Positions 12,412 through 23,605 of a DNA stretch of 64,000 nt are shown here, piece by piece. The notes beneath the pieces were generated by a model. It was not told the DNA's origin, did not search any database, and was given only the letters and a program-made list of their open reading frames with translations. Numbering within the stretch: the stretch's first letter is position 1; each line of letters opens with the position of its first letter. The position numbers were made by a program, and so were the translations under genes. This stretch comes from Artocarpus heterophyllus (Eukaryota; Streptophyta; Magnoliopsida; Rosales; Moraceae), in the NCBI GenBank assembly GCA_025403435.1, contig CM046327.1, positions 18,786,440 through 18,850,439 on the forward strand, given 5' to 3'.

Positions 12412-15400
12412 TTACTTCCTCTGCCCATGTTTCTGCAATGTACTGTGAAAATCTTGGTCCAAGAAGCCACTCCAATTCCTAAATTCAAAACTATAGCCAG
12501 GATTTACAGAAGCACGGTTTGTATGATTGCTATTGTCAAAACAATGATGCTGAGATGTAGACAAAACAAAAGCATCCACATAAGTTCAAGAAGGAGATCC
12601 ATCATTATTGGATCCGTGCCTCTATATTTGCCTTAAACAAGGGTAACGCACGCTCTTTAGAACCTAGTTGATCTTGATGCTGAATCCGTGGTGGATCTGT
12701 ACACGTTTGAGAACTAACTAGTACTAGGGAAAGTGGATTTCCTGCGCCCCTTAAAACATTCCGATGCTCTAACCAGTGAATCTTTTTGTTGATAACCATA
12801 ATCCAACCTCCTATCTTCCCATAAACAAGGATAAGGTGCATGCCTTTGTTGATATCAGTGATGAATCCATGGAGGATCTAAACATGTTTGAAAACTTGGA
12901 TCTTTCCTAGTACTAGGGAGAGCGAATTTCTGATACCCATTGAAATGTTCAGATTCTCTAAACATTGAATCTCTCTGTTGATGATTATTATAATCTATCA
13001 TGGATGGATCCACTCTCCTTTCTTCCCATAAACATGGGTAAGGTGCACTCGTTTGTTGAGATCTTCGTTGATATTGGTAATGAATCCGTGGAGGACCTGA
13101 ACATGTTTGAAAACTTGGATCTTTACGAGTACTTGGGCAAGTGAATTTCTAATACCCCTTAAAATGTTCAGATGATCTAAATGTTGGATCTTTACGTCGA
13201 TGATCACTATAGACTCTAGAGCCCTGAATTGTAGTTTTCCAAAGTCTATCAAAGGAATCCCTCCCCTTCTTTGATTCATTGGTTTTTCTCATTTTAGATC
13301 GTCCTTCAGAGGGGAATTCTCTAAGGCACTTCTTACCTAAATCATCACCAGATACAGGTGAAATAGAATCAGTACCCATCAACAGACAATGGTGAAATAG
13401 TACTATTATTATTACTCTTAAAACTGAAGAGGAAAAACAGTAATTAAAAGCTTTTAAGTATTATAAGATGATCAATAACTCTGCAACAAGGAACACACAC
13501 ACGCACACATGAAAAAAATACAAGAAATGTCTCTCTAAAACATGCACGCAAATTAGGGAAATTGCACCATTCCATCGTACCCTTATTAGAGGCCCATTTC
13601 TCCGTCTTCCTAGTTGCTGTCTCAAGCCTTGCTGCATCACCTCACCTGTGCTTTTCAGCGAGCACTTTCAACCTGTCAGCTTCGTCATGCCAATGCTAGA
13701 AATGTGAACAAATGGAAATTTTAAATCACATAACCACCAAGAAAAAACGAAAATGAAAATTAAGACGTCCTTTAACCAGCTCACCTGTCTGAAAGTTCTC
13801 GTTTTATAGAGATTACAGCCCTTTATAAGCAAGGGATAGAGTGGAGCCAACTTCTTAAGCCCCCTACTCCACAGAACTTCAACCTAAATCACGACAAGCA
13901 CTAATCAAAAAGAAGAACCCATAATTTTCAATTTAACAATGTGTCCATGAACAATATTGATTTAATAGTCCTGAAAATGTTAAGTCTCTAGAAATTGAGA
14001 ATCCCATACCAAGAAGACTCAGAATCAACTAAACTCAACCTGAAATGGAACCTTGATGAAGCCTTACAGTAAAGGTATGCTGTTGTTTGGCTGTGCCATA
14101 GCTTTCTTTAACAACTCTTCCAGCAACGACTCTCTTCCCTAGAACCCGCCCATGTCTCGAACCGTTACCCAACCTAAGACATTGCAAGATAAGAGAATTT
14201 AGGCTCTAGAAAAGAACATCATAATCTAAAAAAGACCACAACAGAAGAATAGTGCAAAAGAAAACACTTCTCATAAACTTTCAGCCTAACAGGACAACAT
14301 CTCCCTTGCAGACATCACCTGCATCGAGTTAGCACAGTCGGGTCACTGTTCTTCTTAGACAAAAGGAAAACAAAGGTGACAGAGCTAATTGCCCATGAAA
14401 AAGTGGGGAGCCATTTACCAGTACAATTGATGGAAAAAGATGGTCTAGGATACAAGGCTTCACCAATTCCATCTTTTAACCTAACATAAAAAGTAAATCA
14501 CTCAACAAATATCCGCTAAAAAATCACTCGGCAAATAAAATCTTTTTTTAAAAAAACATAACGAAAAGAAGAATTCAAGGCATGAGAAAAATGCCTACCG
14601 TCTGGACAATTTGAAGTGTTAAACTTCAGCAAGCTTCACTAAATCATTTCACTTTTCTTAATTTGATATGATTAAGATGTAATCAGATTGTTAAAGGTGT
14701 ACCATACCGGCAAGGTATTTTTTCATATCCTACCACATAATTTTCCGAAAAAGAAAAAAAAAAATCAGCAATTTGTAATCTTGCTGTCACACTAACATTT
14801 CCACGTATAGTAAAATATAGATAAAGATATAGACATATGTACCTCCGGTGCTCCTCGATTCTCTGCAAACAAACAGACTTGGTCCCGGATACTCTAAGGC
14901 CATAAGTCCTCAAATACGCTTGGCAGTCTTTAAGCTTTAAACAATCTAATTTTCTACGTTAACAGAAAATAGAGAAAATAAGCCGGCAAAGACATAACCA
15001 GATTGTCTTCAAAAGTTACAACCAAGTGCCATTGCTGAATTAACCCAAGAAAATAATGCATTTCAGAAATCATCTTTCCTTCTATAGAAACGTCTAAAAG
15101 CTTCAAATTTGAGAAAATCAAACTGGAAAATCAGCAATTTTCTAAAGTTTGAACTCGTCAATTTTGGAAACGAACAAAGAATCTACTAAAACCTGTCAAG
15201 AGGCGAATAATTTTGTTGCAGAGCGACTCATCACCGTCGCCATCGTCCTCTTGATCTTCTTTCGGATCGTCAGATTCCTCTCGGTCCACTTCCTCCTCTT
15301 CTTCGTCATCATTATCGCCGTCGCTGCCGTCCAATTCATCAGCTTCGAAAGCTTGATCTTCCTGATATTCATCGTCGCTGGTGTCTGCTACTGCATGGAC

Positions 15401-15478
15401 GCCGTCGCCATCGTCGTCGTCGGAGGGGGAGGACGACGAGAGAGAAACGACAATGCGCCCACCCTTGCTCTCCACCAT
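12412..15478 (-). pseudogene. SAP-domain gene related to plant CCCH zinc-finger protein 62, apparently degraded
   Basis: Likely exons on the minus strand are 15193-15478, 14843-14927, 14419-14480, 14268-14318, 14068-14173, 13785-13883 and 13646-13695, then 3' coding remnants around 13149-13382 and 12412-12640. Exon 1 (ATG at 15478) encodes a very acidic Asp/Glu/Ser-rich leader. Exon 2 encodes the SAP helix pair (CQAYLRTYGLRVSGTKSVCL), a putative DNA-binding fold of nuclear proteins. Later exons give DGIGEALYPRPSFSINCTG, then GRVVKESYGTAKQQHTFT and LWSRGLKKLAPLYPLLIKG, segments I associate with plant proteins annotated as CCCH-62. No CCCH motif was found. Lesions: exon 14268-14318 is one base short for its phase (frameshift near 14281-14292, TGA at 14281-14283), TAG at 13149-13151 and TGA at 12586-12588. 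The exon 1-2 join is uncertain. A functional, truncated gene or sequence errors remain possible. Confidence 0.6.
12650..13250 (-). repeat. Three-unit degenerate tandem array inside the SAP-gene 3' part
   Basis: The word ACATGTTTGAAAACTTGG, or a variant, occurs at about 12701, 12882 and 13101, giving units of roughly 181 and 219 bases. Read on the minus strand, each unit encodes a version of FRSSEHFKGYQKF, then PSTRKDPSFQTC, then PPRIH and APYPCLWEERR. The array therefore once encoded a repeated C-terminal domain of about 60-70 residues. The first unit has a stop where the second has Gln, and the third has lost eight bases. Confidence 0.7.
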
Positions 15479-18267
15479 TTGAAGTCGCTTAATAGGAGGG
15501 AACGGTCTTTATCTTTCTTTTCCCTTGACGATCGGATTGCGCCTCATTTATACGATCATCCAATCGCGTCGTTTTCTTTTATTTGTTGTAGAGGGGAGGG
15601 GGAGGGAAAAAAAAGGGTAAGATTGCAAGTTTGTCGATTTTTTTTATCCTTTTTTCCTTTAACGAATTGCTTCGAGGTTTTCAATTGTTTTGGAATATTT
15701 ATGTTATATCTTTTGTTTTACGTTAATTCAAAAACTTTTATACCTTTAATTTTTTATCTCATCAAATATATACTTTTAGATTAAATTTAATACATAAATA
15801 TATATTTTACCTTAATCAACAGTTGATCTTGACATTTAAAATAACCATATTACCTTCAAGTAAAATATTAAAAAAAAATAAAACTTTAAAAAAAAAAGAA
15901 AACAAAAATAAAAACATACAAAACACTTATTTTTGAAGGTATTTTAGGCAATTTTTAAAGCAAGAGCCTTAGTATAAAGTTTTTTAAGTTTTTGAAGTTA
16001 TCTTATTTTTAATTTAAGGGTATTTTGGTAATTTCATAGGTTGACATTGAAGATTGATTGGACAAAATTATAAATTTGTGTATTAAATCTAATCTGAAGG
16101 TATAAATTTAATGAGATAAAAAATCGAAGGAATATTGTTTAAATAAATCTAAAATACCGAGTATAAAAAGATAAATAACCCATTTTTTTCCAAGAAAAAG
16201 ATATAAACAAAGCAGAAATGTATCAGAACGTATCCGTAGCAACTTACACTATAGCAAAAATGTATTATTTACTATAACAATTTTTTGTCTTTTATTGTAG
16301 TTGTTAAGAGCTTTAGACTGTTTACAATTGTAATTAATAGATTAAAATTGATGTTCTAAATACAGTGAATGCCCATGGAATTTTTAAGGGAGCATTTTTT
16401 GGATATGGGAAAATGTTTTTTTTTAAGTAGTTTTAATGTGGTCCAAGTTTTATTGAATAAGAAAAAAAATAGTTTTTTAAAAAATGTCAATTAATGATTT
16501 ACAAATTGACTTGGTGGTCAATCACTGATTGACTTGATTTGATTTATCAATATGTTGTCAGGTCACCGAGCTGGGCCTGGTCGAATATTGGGCCTACAAA
16601 AGCCCGAGAATGATCTTGGCCTATATTGCTTTGGTGTATTCCATAAGTTTCTCTCTAGATTGTACCCAAGAAGAGTAAAATGATCTATTTACATCCATAT
16701 TTAAATTAAAAGATTACCAAGATGGCGATAAGCACTCAAACTGATCATGATCTACAGAATTTAAGATACTCATAAATGATAGATCCTATGAGAGATCACA
16801 GTGGTGATGTTTAACTAATAGAAGAGAAGATTATCATGTATTTGAATTTAAATTAAGCTTAAAGGGTAAGGCATTGATTATCGCCAAGTGCTATAATAGA
16901 GGTCAGTTTTAAAAAATTGCCTAAGTATAATTCTTGGTACAAACTCTTTATATTCATATTTTTTTAGAGTGAAACCCTATCATCGAGAAAACCCAAAGTC
17001 GACGTAACTTTCAATTGAGATGAACCACTATAAATTCTATGTGTTCTTGTCATTATTTATTTTATTGTTTTAGTTACTTTATTTGAGAGTGGTAATTACG
17101 GTGAGGAATTGAGAGATTTTTGTGTGACGAGTTTGACCCGTCAACACAATGTATCAAACATTTTAGGGGCCATTCACCCACTAGTCATTTTCCTTGAAAA
17201 CAAGTTCTATGTGTTATTGACAAAGGTGGTCAACAGGCACCTCATCCAATTTCTCATTATTTTTTAGTTATTTACATTACCGGCTGCTGGGAATATACAC
17301 TTTAATCGTCATTTAAAGTTCAATTATCACCCCTTAATTAAAAATGAGAAAATTTTATAACTATTTTTTGTCTCTCATTAAAAGGGTTACTTTGTGTTTG
17401 GATAATTGATTAGTTTAAACTTAAATAGTGTAAAACTTTATATTATTACTACATAAAGCTCACATATTTTACAATATTTTAAACCAATCAGTTCCGGTTA
17501 ATCTTTTATCAATTTTTCAACACTTTATTGGAAATGAAAGTTGTCAAATTGGCTCCTTTCTAAACCCTTCTTTTTTTAGTTTTTTATTAGAATTTTCTAG
17601 GGTGTTTTTTTCGTCCGTCTTTGATTCTGAATGGAATTGTGGTTTGTCTTACTCTCTCATCAAAAAAATAAATTTGTCGCTCATAGAATTATCAAAAATT
17701 GGCGAGTTATCTGACCTACTTATTTTGTTACAGCAAAATCATAACAATTTACACTAAGACTTTAAAAAAAGAATAAATTTTAGCAATTTATGCAATGTGC
17801 TTGAAAACGTAGTTAAAATTATATAATTAGAACCAAAATATTATAACATATGAAAGCTTTATATTATAGCAGTTATAACATATATATAAGAACTTCGTAT
17901 TGTAACAGTCAGAACTTATAAATTCTAACGACGTTGCGGAACAAAAATATTGAGCTAACAAAAGGGAGAGTGGGCAAACAAAAGTTCAGACAAAAAAGTA
18001 CGGTTGAGATGATGCAACGTTAATCATGTTAACATATATTCCAATACGTCAGAATCATCGAGTGCGATCATTTTTAATAACTCAGTGAAGAACTAACTCT
18101 CACCTGCAACTAAACACAATAATAAACTACAGCTTTACAGAAGATAAACACAAATGCCTCAGCTTCTTAGCATGGAGCACACTGGTTACAGCTCCAGCCC
18201 GATTGTACCGGGCTGTACACATTGTAAAAAAAAAAAAAATGGGGTGGACCTTTAGAATCGTTTTGGC
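15479..18267. other. Intergenic, no gene recognised
   Basis: The first 150 bases are the probable promoter of the SAP gene. The rest is A+T-rich with MITE-family relics at about 16240-16370, 17395-17520 and 17800-17930. Each shows the TGTAAAACTTTATAT- or GAGCTTTA-like interior word. No coding region is supported. Confidence 0.5.
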
Positions 18268-18413
18268 AAGGACTAGCTGTTAAAATCTGGAGAGATTCAG
18301 AAAGTTGCCATAGCAATCTCTTCTTGCCGGTGTATTATACAAGGACTAGCTGTTAAAATCTGGAGAGATTCAGAAAGTTGCCATAGCAAACTCTTCTTGC
18401 CGGTGTATTATAC
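18268..18413. repeat. 73-bp tandem duplication downstream of the kinase stop codon
   Basis: AAGGACTAGCTGTTAAAATC starts at 18268 and again at 18341, and the two 73-base units differ by one base that I can see. They lie just 3' of the kinase stop codon (18472-18474, minus strand), so they are probably in its 3' untranslated region. Confidence 0.85.
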
Positions 18414-18471
18414 GTCGAATCGAAAAGGTACTGTGAGCAACAATTACTTCCTTGGATCCCCGTGGAATCTG

Positions 18472-21400
18472 TCAATGAGCTTTTGCAAGGGTGCGGATAG
18501 ATACCCCGTGTAACAATTTGACAAAACCAAGGAAGCTCAGTTTTCCGTCGGTGTGCCTGATCCAATCGCGAAGAACAGCATGAACCGGAACAGATGGGCC
18601 GACGCCGAGTTCCTGCAACAGCATTTACATAAACAATGCATTTGTCAGAGTCTCTTCAAATTGGTTCCTAGTTTCTTCTTAAATGTTCCTTTAAACACTA
18701 ACTGGTATTGAAAAGTAATTGCTGCAGAAAAACAACGTCAATTGTCAAACATAAGAAAGGCAAAGCAGAGTTGAAAGTTTGAGTAACGAAACATAAAATA
18801 ACCAAAGAGAAGGGGCTATTATAGAATTCAAATTTTTGGCTTCTATACCGCACACGTACCGAAGCAAGCTCCTCGATGACAATAGCCCTGTTTCCTTCTT
18901 CTTCAAATAGTTCATATGCACACCGAGCATGTTGCTCCCACCGACCAAGAGCTTCAAGCTGATGGACGCTTACTGTAGCCGCACAGAACTCCTCAAAATC
19001 CATCCTTCTGTATTGCAATGCATTGAACTGCCATAGAAGAAAGCTAATTAATGCCCAGACAAGATTAAATTCATATGGAAAATAACAAATTGCCACACCA
19101 ATGTTTATAGAGTAAATATAGTCATAGTACACCCACCGATGCTACAATATCAAGGACGTGTGAATCCTTCATTGCATCAGTTGCATTTTTCATCAAGGCC
19201 TGAGACGTTCAAAAAGTTTAGATGCCTGGCAAACCCAAAATAGAGCTACAAATAAGAAAGACACTATGGAAGAAACCAACCACTTTAATATTTTCAAGGC
19301 TTATTGTGCCACTTTTGCTTGGTTCCAATAGTGCAAACTGCTCCTTCATATAATAAAGCTCATCTACAGTCAATGTTTTAGACAAAGCCTGCCACAACAA
19401 GAAATTGTTAAAGTCGCTGAGGAAAAAAGCCACAAACTTATTGTAAACAGCTTAGAAAATATTTAAGCAGTTGGTTTAAATGTACCCTTAAAGCAGCTTT
19501 CCGGAGCGATGATGAGCACATGTAAGTCCTCATGAGTTTAAATATTAGTATATCCAAAGGAACTTTGACATCATTGTTATTTTTCAGCCAAGGATGACCT
19601 GCAATAGATATTTGTGAATACAACTAACTAAAACCAACCACCAAACTACAACAGACAAGGAACGTACATAGGGCTTGAGCAGCACTCAATCTTTTTCGTG
19701 GTTCCTTAATCAATAGGCGCTTGACAAAGTCTTTTGCCTCGGTAGATAGCGAGGGCCAAGGTGGTTCATCAAAACTTGGATCAGCTTTGAGAACAGTACG
19801 AAATATTCCAGATTCAGTTCGGGCCCAAAATGGCCTGCTGCCACACAAGAGAATATATGCAATTACACCTATACTCCAAACATCAGCTTCAGTGCTATAG
19901 GCCCGATGTAAAACTTCAGGAGCTACATAATAAGCACTGCCAACAATGTCGTTAAGTTTTTCATCTGTAACGCAATTGAATCATGTTAAACCACAAACCA
20001 TCACAGAGACATTAAACTAGCATAGAACTTTGAACTATCCCAATAATGTGTCAAGGAAGTGTTCACAAACCTGGTTTCACAAAATCTGACAAGCCAAAGT
20101 CTATAGCCTTCAATTCTGAATTTTCATCCTTTGACGTAAATAGAAAATTCTGAAGCAGCAATCAACTACACTTAGAAAGTAATACGTAAATGAAATCATA
20201 CTAAAGTTGCTAATGCACTAGAGAAAAAAAAGTACAGTTGATGCATCCCCAACCCTCAGAGCAACTTAAATCAATCTTGGGTTCAACAATGGAAACAAAG
20301 AAATTTATAAGTGAGAACCTATCGCACCTCAGGTTTAAGATCTCGATGGACCACACCCTGAAGGTGACAAAATGCGACAACGTTCAATATTTGTGTCAAA
20401 ACTTTCCTAGCATCATCCTCCGTATATTTTCCACCCCTGCATGAAGTTGACTGACAGTTAGTTTTCCCAGTGAAAATCCATCTTCTTAGAGAAATGAAAA
20501 CGTAACAGGTCTAAATACCCTGCATTGAAATGAAGCAAGCAATATTCGTTATCAGAAAAAAAAGTACCTTGAGAGTATCCTATCTAAGAGCTCCCCTCCT
20601 TCACATAACCTGAACAACATGAAAATCCAGCATTTCCAATGAGGTTATGGTTAGTTAACTATCAACAGAAGCACGAAGTCCAAATAAAAAGCCACAAGAC
20701 GATCTTACTCCATTACTATGTAGACATTATCCTGGTCTTCATATGCACCATAAAATTGTATTAGATTACTATGACTTGTCAAAGCTCTCATTATCTTTAC
20801 TTCCCTCCTAACGTCCTCGATAGCAATAGCAGTAGTCATCTGGCACCAAAAATCCATAAATAAGCCACCACCAATATATCACAATTCACAATTTAAACAG
20901 CCTTTTTAGCCCAACATTTCTTCAAAGTCTATCAAATATGCAGTATATATGTATAAACGTTTCAAACTCGCATCATAAAATTTTCAGCCATGATCATTCT
21001 CACAAATCAAATTCAAACCAATAAGAACAAGCATGAACAAACTAAATGAGGATTCCATCACAACTATCTTGAAAAGCATAGACTTTTCTTAAAAAAATAA
21101 AAAAAAAATCAATTCAAGATCGTCCAATTCTAAAATTCTCGTTTCCGAAGCAAAATTGTCATTCTTGCTTCGGATCTAGCTCAGAAACACGAAAAGATCA
21201 ACCAGAAACTTCAAATTTTCGTAAAAATGGTAGAGAATTTGAGCTGAGAATCTAAAAAACGAAGAATTTGAACTAAGAATTTATCGAACCTTTGCTTTGG
21301 GAATCACTTTAACCGCCACCTGCTGCCCTTTGAGATCGCCTTTCTTGGGCCTCGCAGCGCAAGTGTAGCCAAAATGTCCCCTCCCGACCTCCTCTCCCAT

Positions 21401-21847
21401 CTCATACTTGCTCCCAAAATTCTTCGAGAATCCGAAGCTCTTGTCCAGCCCCGCCACCGCCCCAGCCTCGCCTTCGCTCCTTTCCGGTATCCCCGCCTCG
21501 TTCGGCTTCACCGACCCGTGCCGCCTCGCCAGCACCGCCTTCAGGTGCTTCGCCGGTGACGGCGGCGGGAACGGGCGCTTGAAAAACCGCTTCGGAGTCG
21601 AGATCGAGCCAGCATTCGCCGGAGATCTCGCCGGAGACTTCTTCCCGAAGAGGTAGTGAGCTGGACTGGGGCTGTAGAACGGGAAGAACGGGGATTTCTT
21701 CCCGTACTGCGACTCTCCCGATCGGTCTTCTCCATTGGCCGAAACAGCATTATCCGGGACAAGGTCGCCGCCGTTCGCGGGTTGGGGATCGAATTCAGGA
21801 GCTGAAAGGACCGAGTTTTGGGAGTGTTTGGAAACGCAGAGACCCAT
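18472..21847 (-). CDS. CRK: CDPK-related protein kinase (CRK family), 11 exons, intact
   Basis: The exons, 5' to 3' on the minus strand, are 21290-21847, 20709-20839, 20568-20609, 20328-20436, 20071-20149, 19668-19964, 19486-19598, 19284-19388, 19137-19199, 18860-19027 and 18472-18612. All have GT-AG introns and sum to 1806 bases (601 residues), normal for CRKs. The N-terminus MGLCVSK has Gly2 and Cys4 for myristoylation and palmitoylation, so plasma-membrane attachment is likely. A Ser/Pro-rich variable region follows. The kinase domain starts near residue 148 (glycine loop GRGHFG) with Lys180, HRDLKPE (274-280), DFG (297-299) and APE (321-323), all catalytic residues present. The C-terminal part ([18 protein letters not shown] and the [12 protein letters not shown] region) is the EF-hand-like regulatory domain; in this family the EF-hands are degenerate and calmodulin is the usual calcium link. 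The ATG at 21847 is the only start that gives the MGxC anchor. Confidence 0.95.
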
Positions 21848-22065
21848 TTTTCGATTGAAGAAGAAGAAGGAGAAGAAAAAACCTCCCCAAACAGAGTGAG
21901 TTTGGGGGTTTTAATTTGCCCAATCCCGGGTCAGAACATTATTCCGAGCTGGGATTATGGATTTATTCAATCCCAAATACCGGAGTTTGAATTAAAAATT
22001 CTAGACTATCTTTTTCTTTCAAAGGAATTTGAATTTGGAAATTTATGGGAAATGGAGAAGATGTA

Positions 22066-22094
22066 GATATATATAGAGAGAGAGAGAGAGAGTT
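22066..22094. repeat. TA/GA microsatellite upstream of the kinase start
   Basis: ATATATATAG is followed by about eleven GA units at 22072-22093, some 220-250 bases upstream of the kinase ATG (minus strand). It is likely in the promoter or 5' leader; GA/CT runs are common in plant 5' regions. Functional effect unknown. Confidence 0.7.
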
Positions 22095-22699
22095 TTGTGT
22101 TTGGACTCCGGCGAACGAAAGCGTTTGAGTGTGATGGTGGTAGGCCTGACAGGAGAAACTCCAAAAAACAGAAAATGATAAAAAGGAAACGACGATGCGT
22201 TCACTTTTTTATCTTTTTGTTTATTGTTTTATTTTAATATTCCCTTTAGAATGCCCGCGATCTCCTTCCAAAGGAAGCCTTGAAACCCGCCAATGCAACC
22301 CAAATAACTAATGTAGTATTTGACAAAATTGATTTTAGTTAAAATTTTTAATTATTATATTATAAAACTTTTATATGTTAAAATAATTAAAAAAAATAAA
22401 TAATAATGTAAAATTTTAACACGTTATAATTTTAATTTAAAAGTTTCATATTTAATCAAAGTTTTTAAATACTTTTTTTAATCAAATTGTTGACAAAAGA
22501 TGGGTCTAATTTTCACTCTGCCTTCACACATCGATCATGAAGGATTTTAAAATAAGGTCATCGAATATTAAATCTCCGGTGTGCTCTAAACTGAGAAGAA
22601 GAAAAGACATACTTATTGTCATCCATTGGTGGTGTTTAATATTTAAATTATATTTGTTTGGTTAATTACTTTACGGCTAAGTTAATTGAATATTTGTAG

Positions 22700-22819
22700 A
22701 GCCCATTTGGTTAGAGTATTTAAATAGAGTAATTGAATGAAGATTTAAATTTTTGTGAGAGAAAATATTATAGTAAAATGATTCAAACTATGATTCGAAC
22801 CACGAAACAAACACACCCG
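22700..22819 (+). mobile_element. MITE family 2, forward copy
   Basis: About 120 bases running from GCCCATTTGGTTAGAGTATT to AAACAAACACACCC. Its interior, TTTTTGTGAGAGAAAATATT, recurs in reverse complement at 23487-23605. Non-coding, with short inverted ends. Confidence 0.7.
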
Positions 22820-23486
22820 TAATAGTGATCAGAAAAATGTGTAGGGGAGATTTGTATCGAATTGGAGGTACGAATAGATGGTGGGCCTAGGAGTGTTACA
22901 GTCTGTGCGTGTGGAGCATTCCACGTGGCGTTCATGTGGGTGAGTTGCTCTACTCAATCTAATTTGGGTCACATGGCAGGATAAGGATTTATAAGAGGGA
23001 GAAATTTGGAGTTTATTTTTTTTTCATCTGCCAAGTAGAAAATCTCTTTTTGTTTTTATATCTCTTTATTTATCCATTACTCTTTTTATCAGCCAAAATT
23101 CTTTTTACAAATTTTATCAGGCCTTTTAAATTTGTTTGATATATCTCCCAAAATTCAAATGTAATTTTTGTCGTCATCATACTTTAAAAATACTTTAAAC
23201 AAAATTATTGTGCGAGATGCCCTTAGCAAAAAAATAATAAAGGCATTGTTTCTTGTAAGACAAGGAAAGTGAAAAATAAAAAAATGATTTTTTATTTTTA
23301 TTTTTATTTCTATGTTTTATTTTTTTGCAGATTGCGAAACAAGTATCAAAATTAGCGGTTGATCCTAAAAATATAAAAATTTGAAGAAACAATTTTGAGC
23401 ACTCTAAAATATGTAATTTACATTTACCATAAACTTAAAATACATGACATAAGATGATAAATATTCTAATATTTATAGCTCATTTA

Positions 23487-23605
23487 GGGCCCGTTTGTTT
23501 CATAGTTCGAATCACGGTTCGAATCATTTTGCTATAGTATTTTCTCTCACAAAAATTTAAATCTTTATTTAAATACTCTATTCAAATACTCGAACCAAAC
23601 GGGCT
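23487..23605 (-). mobile_element. MITE family 2, reverse copy
   Basis: Reverse complement of the 22700 element with about 85-90% identity by eye. Ends GGGCCCGTTTG and CAAACGGGCTC form the terminal inverted repeat. A third copy at about 32630-32730 contains the left breakpoint of the large duplication. Confidence 0.7.

Noticed and set aside
15149..15784. A 211-codon open frame on the plus strand
   Set aside because: It is the complement of the acidic SAP-gene first exon (15193-15478, minus). Its hydrophobic Val/Ile/Leu-rich content is what antisense Asp/Glu/Ser codons produce, and it has no family resemblance.
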